From: Acidimicrobiia bacterium
GTDB lineage: Bacteria > Actinomycetota > Acidimicrobiia > IMCC26256 > JACDBD01
Direction: 5' to 3'
DNA: 5,671 nt
Assembly: GCA_031177445.1 (NCBI GenBank)
Contig: JAPSGP010000031.1
Location: 1-5,671 of the forward strand
In this document: positions 1 through 4,752 of the stretch, piece after piece
Layout of the letters: the number at the start of each line of letters is the position of its first letter
Position numbering within the stretch: position 1 is the first letter of the stretch
Notes under the pieces: model-generated
The model's input: only the letters and a program-made list of their open reading frames with translations
What the model was told of the DNA's origin: nothing
Database searches by the model: none
Position numbers and translations under genes: made by a program

Positions 1-1086
1 CTTCAAGCCCGGGACCGAGGGCGTGAAGTCACGTTCGATCTGCTCGAGCTGCTCGATGAAACCGAGAAAGCGGCGGCCGGGGACGTACTCGCCGTAGGGC
101 ACCAGATGCTGTTTGGCATAGCGCCCCTGCAGGGTGCCGTCGGGCTCGTAGAGGAGGTTCATGTTCCACACCCGGTCGTCGTCGCCGGGCACTTCGACGA
201 TCGCGTTCACGAGCACGTCGGCATCGTGTGCCTCGCCGACAGCGACGAGGCGCGACCGCAGCGCCGCGTCCGCTTGCGGATCGAGGTCACCCAAGGACGA
301 CTCCGGGAACACGATGAGGTCGTACGGTCCCAGCAGGGTGTCCGCGAGCTGCAGGTGGCTCTCGGGCAGGTACGTGTCGCGCTCCAGCCCTTCCAGGTCG
401 CGGTTCTGATCATTCCCTTGGAGCAGTGCGACCCGCAGCTGCCCGCTCGGTGAGGGGTCGTAGCGGAACACGTCCCCGACGACCGCGACCAAGGCGACGG
501 CGGCGAGCCCGGCGGCGGCGCGCCATAGCCACCGCGACCTTCCGGCGCGCAGCGCGTGCACGAGGTCGAGCACGAAACCGTTCGCCGCGACCACCAGGAA
601 CGACACGAGCGCGACGCCGCCCCAACTCGCGAGTGCTCGCGCCGGCGCGACGTCGTGGAGGGCGGCACCGACCTCACCCCAAGGCATGCCCCCCAACGGG
701 AACCGGCCCCGCAACACTTCCGGCACCACCCACGCCGCCGCCGTGATCCATGGGCTCCGGATCCCGAGCTCGGCGAAGCCGCCGACGAGGAACCCGCTCA
801 ACGCCGTGTACGCCGAGCACGCGACGACCAACGCAACGATCGCGAACGGCCCGAAGTACCAGAGCCAGTACATCAGCACGCCGAAGAAGGCGAGCCCGAA
901 GACGAACCCGTACAGCGCAGCGCGTCCCGGTGTCGCGTCCCGCCAGGCCCACAGCAGCGGCACCAACGCGACCAGCGCGAGCGGACCGAGGTCGAGCCCC
1001 GGAAACGCGAGTGCCAGCAGCACCCCCGACCCCACGGCCGCCAACAATCGCGGCCGCGCGGAACGATCGCGCAATGGCCCAATCAC
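1..1086 (-). CDS. lnt: Apolipoprotein N-acyltransferase (Lnt), C-terminus cut off by window edge
   Basis: Lnt transfers an acyl chain from a phospholipid to the N-terminal cysteine of diacylglyceryl lipoproteins, on the outer face of the cytoplasmic membrane. The frame is open from 1086 to base 1, giving 362 residues without a stop. Residues ~13-110 are hydrophobic membrane segments (for example LALVALVPLLWAW at 36-48 and FAIVALVVACSAY at 81-93). Residues 122-139 (VPEVLRGRFPLGGMPWGE) match the conserved Lnt segment before the last helices. A further helix lies around 190-205. From ~216 the carbon-nitrogen hydrolase domain begins (LRVALLQGNDQN), with the catalytic glutamate E262 in FPESS and lysine K325 in YAKQHLVPYGEYVP. 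The catalytic cysteine and the last transmembrane helix would lie beyond the window. GTG at 1086-1084 is the first possible start after an in-frame TGA at 1104-1102. No Shine-Dalgarno is visible before it, and TTG at 1074 is an alternative. Upstream sits an inverted-repeat element. The Lnt assignment is firm; the exact start is less so. Confidence 0.93.
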   Translation of the reverse strand, partial: MIGPLRDRSARPRLLAAVGSGVLLALAFPGLDLGPLALVALVPLLWAWRDATPGRAALYGFVFGLAFFGVLMYWLWYFGPFAIVALVVACSAYTALSGFLVGGFAELGIRSPWITAAAWVVPEVLRGRFPLGGMPWGEVGAALHDVAPARALASWGGVALVSFLVVAANGFVLDLVHALRAGRSRWLWRAAAGLAAVALVAVVGDVFRYDPSPSGQLRVALLQGNDQNRDLEGLERDTYLPESHLQLADTLLGPYDLIVFPESSLGDLDPQADAALRSRLVAVGEAHDADVLVNAIVEVPGDDDRVWNMNLLYEPDGTLQGRYAKQHLVPYGEYVPGRRFLGFIEQLEQIERDFTPSVPGLK

Positions 1087-1104
1087 GCGGTCATCGTTAC
1101 ATCA

Positions 1105-1286
1105 CGGGGAGGCGGAGGGGGATCGGCGTCGGCGAGTTTGGACGGCGCGGCGACGGCGCTTTGCCGACCGTCGCCGCAGGAGCCCGAGCTTGCGAGGGCG
1201 ACCACGAAGTGCCGACATTTCGGCGTCAGCCGAAGGTCGCGACGTCCACTGTCTGAGTCCGCCGTCGATCTCCCTCCGCCTCCCCG
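1105..1286. repeat. Inverted-repeat (MITE-like or palindromic) element
   Basis: Bases 1105-1132 and the reverse complement of 1259-1286 agree at 25 of 28 positions, beginning with 15 identical bases (CGGGGAGGCGGAGGG). Both arms therefore encode GEAEGDRRR when read inward. The enclosed 126 bp carry a perfect 6-bp stem with a 4-base loop (TTCGGC 1219-1224, GCCGAA 1229-1234). Weaker similarity between the arms seems to continue inward around 1138-1150. A 6-bp direct repeat, CGTTAC, lies just outside both arms (1095-1100 and 1294-1299), though at unequal distances. There is no transposase in the window. It could be a non-autonomous mobile repeat, a REP-like element, or a bidirectional termination structure; no U-tract follows either arm. 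Confidence 0.6.
1219..1234. repeat. Perfect small hairpin inside the inverted-repeat element
   Basis: TTCGGC, a GTCA loop and GCCGAA form a 6-bp stem with a tetraloop. The adjacent GCCGA (1211-1215) and TCGGC (1220-1224) offer an alternative 5-bp stem, so two mutually exclusive hairpins are possible. No T-run follows on either strand, so it is not a typical intrinsic terminator. Confidence 0.4.
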
Positions 1287-1295
1287 CAGCAAGCG

Positions 1296-1805
1296 TTACG
1301 CGCAGTCGCGACAGAGCATCCGCTCGGGGTCGGCCAGCTGGCTGCGCGGCAGCACCAGGAAGCACGAGGAGCACAGGAACTCGCCCGGGCGGCGAGGCAG
1401 GATCTTGGTCGGCCCCTCTCCCCGATCGTCGACGTCGACTTCCTCGTCCTCGAGCTCTTCCTCTTCATCCTCGAGCTTCGCGCTCGCGGTGCGCTCCTGG
1501 AGCAGCACGTCGAGCGGCTCCTCGACGTCGTCGGGATGGAGCTCCTCGTCGAGGTCGAGCGCGTCATCGTCCTCGTCGGCGGTCTCGGTCGGCTCCTCGG
1601 CCGCCTCGACTTCGACCGCGACGCTGGTGTCGGGAGCTTCCACCTCGACCTCGACATCGAGGTCTTCGTCGAGCGTGAGATCGTCGGCCAGATCGTCCTC
1701 GACTGCGAGATCGTCGTCGAGGGCGTCCTCGTCGAGATCGGCCTCGTCCTCGGGGACGTCTTCGAGCTGTACCTCGGCGTCGTCCTCGAACTCTTCCTTA
1801 CTCAT
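1296..1805 (-). CDS. DUF4193-family protein with a very acidic N-terminal extension
   Basis: The 169-residue product ends in the signature of the actinobacterial DUF4193 family: GEFLCSSCFLVLPRSQLA (141-158) followed by LCRDCA at the C-terminus. The two CxxC pairs (C145/C148 and C165/C168) look able to bind a metal such as zinc; that is inference, and the family function is unknown. Typical members are about 100 residues with a modest acidic stretch. Here residues 1-130 are about half Asp/Glu (69 acidic residues in the whole protein), in runs such as DEDDDALDLDEELHPDD. No hydrophobic segment or signal peptide is seen, so it should be cytoplasmic. ATG at 1805-1803 is chosen because the protein content changes sharply there, and GGAG (1815-1812) lies 6 bases upstream. 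The same frame stays open further upstream without DUF4193-like content. A TATACT box at 1902-1897 fits a promoter. Confidence 0.85.
   Translation of the reverse strand: MSKEEFEDDAEVQLEDVPEDEADLDEDALDDDLAVEDDLADDLTLDEDLDVEVEVEAPDTSVAVEVEAAEEPTETADEDDDALDLDEELHPDDVEEPLDVLLQERTASAKLEDEEEELEDEEVDVDDRGEGPTKILPRRPGEFLCSSCFLVLPRSQLADPERMLCRDCA
1440..1798 (-). repeat. Low-complexity GAC/GAG coding tract
   Basis: This part of the DUF4193 gene is built almost wholly from Asp and Glu codons (seen on the plus strand as repeated GTC/CTC), with short direct repeats such as TCCTCGAGCT occurring twice between about 1445 and 1480. Such tracts can expand or contract by slippage. They also leave long spurious frames open on the plus strand, including a serine-rich one. 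Confidence 0.6.
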
Positions 1806-1811
1806 GTTCGG

Positions 1812-1815
1812 CTCC
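1812..1815 (-). promoter_or_regulatory. Ribosome binding site of the DUF4193 gene
   Basis: GGAG on the minus strand lies 6 bases before ATG 1805-1803. It supports this start over longer versions of the open frame. Confidence 0.6.
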
Positions 1816-1896
1816 GCGAGACGGTCGCACGAAGTTCGCCACCAGGAGACCGCTGCGTCTCGCGAATCGGCCGGTTCCCGGGCTGTGGGGCCGCGG

Positions 1897-1902
1897 AGTA
1901 TA
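1897..1902 (-). promoter_or_regulatory. Possible -10 box for the DUF4193 gene
   Basis: TATACT on the minus strand matches five of six bases of the TATAAT consensus and stands out in GC-rich sequence. It would give a 5' untranslated region of about 85 nt. No convincing -35 hexamer lies 16-19 bases upstream, so an activator or a weak promoter is possible. Confidence 0.35.
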
Positions 1903-2026
1903 ACGCCGGGCCCCAGAGGTGCTGCACAACGGACCGGGCCATCCGGACATTCCCGAGGGACATCCGTCACACCCGACGCAGGCGGGACGCAAGGAATCGC
2001 GCGGGCGGAAAGCCGGGGAGCGACCC

Positions 2027-2132
2027 GGGAGAGGGGGATCCAAGAGACCGTTGGGGCCACTGTTTGGCCCACACCGTTCGAGCGGCGGGGTTATTCCAGC
2101 GTTCTCTACTTGGTCTCCTGGACTCCCTCCCC
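2027..2132 (-). ncRNA. Candidate structured RNA (long stem with inner hairpin) upstream of the DUF4193 gene
   Basis: Bases 2038-2049 and 2112-2123 form a continuous 12-bp stem. The two positions that mismatch as DNA (2043/2118 and 2038/2123) become G-U wobbles in minus-strand RNA but A-C mismatches in plus-strand RNA, which points to transcription from the minus strand. Pairing continues imperfectly outward through 2027-2037 with 2124-2132. The enclosed 62 nt contain a perfect 6-bp hairpin (2054-2059 with 2065-2070, 5-nt loop). I do not recognise a known riboswitch or small-RNA family. In this GC-rich sequence chance pairing is possible, so the call rests on stem length and the wobble pattern. 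Confidence 0.38.
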
Positions 2133-2164
2133 TACGCCCCTCACCGCCCCTTCCGAACGATGCT

Positions 2165-2199
2165 GCTCAGACCGCTTGCTCTCGATGATGGTCTGAAGC
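2165..2199 (-). promoter_or_regulatory. Bulged hairpin in the same putative leader
   Basis: On the minus strand GCTTCAGACC (2199-2190) pairs with GGTCTGAGC (2173-2165): nine base pairs with one bulged T, and a loop of 16 nt. It lies 5' of the long stem in the minus direction and downstream of the TTGACA box. No U-run follows, so termination is not indicated. Confidence 0.35.
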
Positions 2200-2248
2200 T
2201 TCGACACCGGAAAGGCCCACGACCGGCTCCACGGTGCAAGGGCGAGGA

Positions 2249-2280
2249 GTAGTACGCCCGACAACGCGGGGTCCTGTCAA
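2249..2280 (-). promoter_or_regulatory. Possible sigma70-type promoter with perfect -35
   Basis: TTGACA (2280-2275) is a perfect -35 hexamer. The -10 is weak: CGTACT (2256-2251) with an 18-base spacer, or TACTAC (2254-2249) with a 20-base spacer. It would start a minus-strand transcript near 2243, upstream of both hairpins and about 440 nt before the DUF4193 start codon. Confidence 0.3.
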
Positions 2281-2363
2281 GCGGCGCATCGGAAAAGGCC
2301 ACCCCTGTGACCAGCGTCGTCGCGCGTCGTCGCTGCTCAGGGCGGCGCGAACTTTTTTGCTCG

Positions 2364-2381
2364 AACCGGGCTTCACCGGTT
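2364..2381. other. Small perfect hairpin overlapping the thyX stop codon
   Basis: AACCGG and CCGGTT form a 6-bp stem around a 6-base loop that contains the thyX TGA. On the minus strand it is followed within a few bases by six A residues rather than T, so it lacks the U-tract of an intrinsic terminator for thyX. Confidence 0.3.
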
Positions 2382-3974
2382 GGCGGTCCGGCGACGCTCG
2401 GCGGCCCGCTCCGCCGACAGGCGTTCGAGCTCGTAGGTCGTGTGATCGACGTGGCTCATCGAGTCCGCCAGCGCATGGTGGCCAGCTTCCTCGGCGATGA
2501 GCCGGTGCATCTCCTGACCGACCTGACGGTACGACGGATGGCCCTGGGGCGAGGTGCGCAGCTCGAGCAGGTGCATTGCCTCGCGGGCGTTCATCTGCAT
2601 GACGAAGCGCACGCGATAGGCGAGCGCAACCGCGTATGGCGCCTGCTCGGGGAACCGCGACTCGAGCACCTCGTAGAGCTCGCCCGAGCGAGCCATCGCC
2701 TCCTCGTACTGCGACGCCAGGCCCGCTTCAGTGACCGCCTCGGGAACGTCGTAGCCGTGGCGTGGCGAAAGCGGCTGCCATTCGATGGTCAGCATGCGAT
2801 GACGCTGCAGGTCGCGGAATGCGCCATAGTCGGCGAGCACGTCGAAGCGATAGTCGGTCCGCTCGAACGCGCGGCCGGGCTTGTGGCGCCGGTTGTCACG
2901 CAGTCCGACATACGCCTCCAGCAAGGCGACGCGCTCGTCGGTGCCGAGTCGGCGGATCCGGGCCCGGATCTGGTCCTCGGGGAGGCTCGTGGAGGGGTAG
3001 CAGATGGCCGCCAGGACCTTCTCCTCCCCCTCCGGGTCGAAGTCGGTGAGAATGACCGCCGGGCGGGGCTCGGGCGCCTCCCCCTCCAGGATCCTCGCCA
3101 CCACCTCCTGCGTCGCCCGCCGGGTCTGGGCGAGATAGGCGCTCCAGGCGCCGCCGCGGTCGGGGCGGTCGACGCGGGTCAGGAACGACGGGATGACCTT
3201 GCGCAGCTCGTCGAGCATCAAGGCGGCGTACTGCTGCGCCTCGGGAAGCGGATGGGCCCGCATGCGCAACAAGAGCGCCTCGTAGGCCTGGCCCGTGCCG
3301 TAGATCCCGACGTTCGACAACGTGGCCGCCGGAAGCACGCCACGGGCGGCGTCACACGCCTTGGCCCTGATCGTCTGCTTGTAGACGAAGTCGGAGTCGG
3401 ACGGGTCCTTCGGGTAGCGCCGGCGCGCCCATTCCATGAGCGTGGGCAACATGGCGCTGTAGCTCTCGAACAGCCCGTCGAGGTCGGCCACGTAGCGGGC
3501 ACCCAGCGACGAGCGCGCGATCGCGGGGTCGCGGCGATAGCGGTACCGGCCCCCGAGGCGGGTGTCGTAGGGGATGTAGCGCGTCGACTGCTCGAGGTAC
3601 GCCATCAGGCGTCCCCACTCGGGGATCTTGGTGAGCAGGTTGGAAGCCTGCTCGCACGCCAGGTGCACGCCGCCGAGCTGGGCAACGGAGTCGTCGCCGT
3701 ACTCGAAGAACACGCGGTCGTAGAGCTCCTCGGCCCGCCGCAGCCCGACCGTGGCGTCGACCGTGAGGTCGCCCGTAAGGTCGAGGTCGTTGACGAACTC
3801 GTCGAGGAAGAGGCGCCGCAGGCTCTTCGAGGAACGCGAATAGCGGGCGAACAACGCCCCCTTCACCACCTCGGGCAGGTTGACCAGGGCGAACACCGGA
3901 CCGTCGAGGTTGGTGAAGTACGGCCGCAGCACCGCCTGCTCGTCGGCGGTGAATCGCTCGGCCGCGTACTGCAT
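2373..3974 (-). CDS. thyX: Tandem-domain ThyX-like flavin-dependent thymidylate synthase
   Basis: ThyX makes dTMP from dUMP with methylenetetrahydrofolate, FAD and NADPH. This product has 533 residues, about twice a normal ThyX (~220-250), and contains two ThyX-like halves. N-half (about 35-265): EYGDDSVAQLGGVHLACEQA resembles the family's GHxSV region, and WGRLMAYLEQSTRY (120-133) resembles the signature RHRxxSxNEQSxRY but has WGR in place of RHR. A second helix runs LLLRMRAHPLPEAQQYA (235-250). C-half (about 345-510): YGAFRDLQRHR (383-393) carries the intact RHR, but the part that follows is MLTIEWQPLSPRHG, with two extra residues before the serine. NAREAMHLLELR (462-473) keeps the family's Asn and Arg. 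Each half therefore keeps a different part of the signature. ATG 3974 has GAGGGAG (3992-3986) 11 bases upstream, and similarity begins shortly after. Long two-domain ThyX-like proteins are known in some bacteria; whether this one makes dTMP is unproven. Confidence 0.9.
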   Translation of the reverse strand: MQYAAERFTADEQAVLRPYFTNLDGPVFALVNLPEVVKGALFARYSRSSKSLRRLFLDEFVNDLDLTGDLTVDATVGLRRAEELYDRVFFEYGDDSVAQLGGVHLACEQASNLLTKIPEWGRLMAYLEQSTRYIPYDTRLGGRYRYRRDPAIARSSLGARYVADLDGLFESYSAMLPTLMEWARRRYPKDPSDSDFVYKQTIRAKACDAARGVLPAATLSNVGIYGTGQAYEALLLRMRAHPLPEAQQYAALMLDELRKVIPSFLTRVDRPDRGGAWSAYLAQTRRATQEVVARILEGEAPEPRPAVILTDFDPEGEEKVLAAICYPSTSLPEDQIRARIRRLGTDERVALLEAYVGLRDNRRHKPGRAFERTDYRFDVLADYGAFRDLQRHRMLTIEWQPLSPRHGYDVPEAVTEAGLASQYEEAMARSGELYEVLESRFPEQAPYAVALAYRVRFVMQMNAREAMHLLELRTSPQGHPSYRQVGQEMHRLIAEEAGHHALADSMSHVDHTTYELERLSAERAAERRRTANR

Positions 3975-4080
3975 GCTGGTCAGGTCTCCCTCGTGCGGCG
4001 CTCGCCCGGGGCGGCGGGGGGCCGATCGTACCGGCGCCCCATCGTCGGGCCGTGGACCCCGGCGCGGAGAGGGCGGCCGT
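3975..4080 (-). promoter_or_regulatory. Gap upstream of thyX with ribosome binding site and possible -10 box
   Basis: This 106-bp gap follows the upstream gene's stop. GAGGGAG at 3992-3986 is a good Shine-Dalgarno with rather long spacing (11 bases) to ATG 3974. TACGAT at 4030-4025 could be a -10 box, giving a ~45-nt leader, but no clear -35 is seen. thyX may instead be read through from the upstream operon; no terminator is visible in the gap. Confidence 0.35.
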
Positions 4081-4752
4081 TCACACCAGGAGGCGGATCG
4101 CCCCCGGCACGATCGCCACCACGGCCTCGCGGACGCGGTCGAGCGGCACACCGTCGAGCTCGAGCGCCCAGGCGCGGCCCCCCGATCGCACCTCGATCCG
4201 GCGCGCCCGACCCTGGCGGATCCGTGGGTGCGGGACATGCGTACCGGAGCGAAGTCGCCGCCGCATCGCGGCCCGCTCGGCCCGGCGCAGCGCGTACACC
4301 TGGACCTCGGCCCAGCCGTCGCCGGGATGGCCGCGGGGAACGAGGTCGAGGCCGCGCAGGTGTTGCCCGCTCGCGATCACGATGCTGGTCGCCGGGCCGC
4401 GGAACCACTCCCTGCCGTCGAGTGCGACCGTGACCAGCAGCGCGCGCGTGGCCCAACCCAGACGGTCGGGGGGCCGCCCGAACACCACTGCGTTCATCGC
4501 GAGCTCGCTACCTTCGACTCGGAGCGCGTCCACCGTGACCGCGGTCGTGCCCGGCGCCCGGTCGGCGGCGGCCTCCGCGAGGCCGACCGCGCGCCCGAGG
4601 TCGGACGCCGGCGACGGCACGAAGCGCACGAGACCCCCCGGATGATTCTCGGCGAAGGCGGCCAGCGCGCGGTCGTCGCCCCAGATCTCGTCGTCGGGCG
4701 GGCCGGGCGCCGGCGACCCCCATGGATCGCCCCTGCGGAGCGGTGGGCTCAC
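4081..4752 (-). CDS. Protein resembling the C-terminal domain of diacylglycerol kinases (YegS/LCB5 type), without the ATP-binding domain
   Basis: The product has 223 residues. The segment IVIASGQHLRGLDLVPRGHP (124-143) followed by GDG, and later SGTHVPHPRIRQGRARRIEV (169-188) and LELDGVPL (197-204), match the second beta-rich domain of the diacylglycerol/sphingosine kinase family (typically VxVANGRYxGGGxxxAPxAxxDDG, then GTHVxHPxV and xDGExx). Residues 42-60 (VRFVPSPASDLGRAVGLAE) look like the segment just after the nucleotide loop of that family (GTGNDFARxLGL). The GGDGT ATP-binding motif and the fold before it are absent. It is therefore unlikely to be a kinase alone; it may be a lipid-binding or degenerate relative. 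No signal peptide or membrane segment is seen. The GTG start at 4752-4750 overlaps the helY stop as GTGA, with no Shine-Dalgarno, which implies translational coupling. Family membership is by motif reading only. Confidence 0.72.
   Translation of the reverse strand: MSPPLRRGDPWGSPAPGPPDDEIWGDDRALAAFAENHPGGLVRFVPSPASDLGRAVGLAEAAADRAPGTTAVTVDALRVEGSELAMNAVVFGRPPDRLGWATRALLVTVALDGREWFRGPATSIVIASGQHLRGLDLVPRGHPGDGWAEVQVYALRRAERAAMRRRLRSGTHVPHPRIRQGRARRIEVRSGGRAWALELDGVPLDRVREAVVAIVPGAIRLLV

Larger units (their letters stand above)
1087..1295. other. Intergenic gap between DUF4193 gene and lnt, filled by an inverted-repeat element
   Basis: No protein frame here has recognisable content. The gap is 209 bp, of which 182 bp (1105-1286) are bounded by inverted repeats. 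The DUF4193 stop is 9 bp from one arm and the lnt start is 18 bp from the other. No clear promoter for lnt is visible on the minus strand, so lnt may depend on readthrough or on a promoter inside the element. Confidence 0.6.
1806..2372. other. 567-bp non-coding region between thyX and the DUF4193 gene
   Basis: Frames on both strands give proline- and arginine-rich sequence with no family resemblance and no good start sites. No tRNA T-arm or cloverleaf was found. In minus-strand order the region holds a hairpin at the thyX stop, a TTGACA box (2280-2275), a bulged hairpin (2199-2165), a long stem with an internal hairpin (2132-2027), and a TATACT box (1902-1897) before the DUF4193 start. The spacing suggests a leader or small-RNA locus more than decayed coding sequence. 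Confidence 0.55.

Noticed and set aside
1806..2072. An upstream extension of the DUF4193 frame by 89 residues (starting at 2072).
   Set aside because: The composition changes sharply at MSKEEF, a ribosome binding site lies 6 bases before that ATG, and the extension covers the TATACT box.
556..2196. A long plus-strand open frame rich in Arg, then Ser, spanning lnt and the DUF4193 gene.
   Set aside because: It is the antisense of two well-supported genes. The serine runs are simply the complement of Asp/Glu codons, and no family resemblance is seen.
1536..2252. A plus-strand frame beginning with a hydrophobic Leu/Val-rich segment that could be mistaken for a membrane protein.
   Set aside because: The hydrophobic part is the shadow of the acidic DUF4193 coding tract read antisense. 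The rest runs into non-coding sequence without family features.
2358..2372. A GGTTCGA-like string on the minus strand, as a tRNA T-arm.
   Set aside because: The flanking bases do not pair as a T-stem, and no acceptor stem or anticodon arm could be placed.
2351..2381. The hairpin plus six-base T/A run near the thyX stop, as an intrinsic terminator.
   Set aside because: On the minus strand the run after the stem is A, not T; on the plus strand the T-run precedes the stem. Neither orientation fits an intrinsic terminator.
3975..4238. An N-terminal extension of the thyX frame up to 4238.
   Set aside because: It would overlap the upstream gene by over 150 bases, its Arg/Ser/Pro-rich sequence is unlike ThyX, and ATG 3974 has a Shine-Dalgarno.
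2307..4433. A 708-codon plus-strand open frame antisense to thyX.
   Set aside because: Long antisense frames are expected in GC-rich coding DNA with G/C third positions. The minus-strand product matches ThyX throughout, while this one has only generic Val/Arg/Gly-rich sequence.
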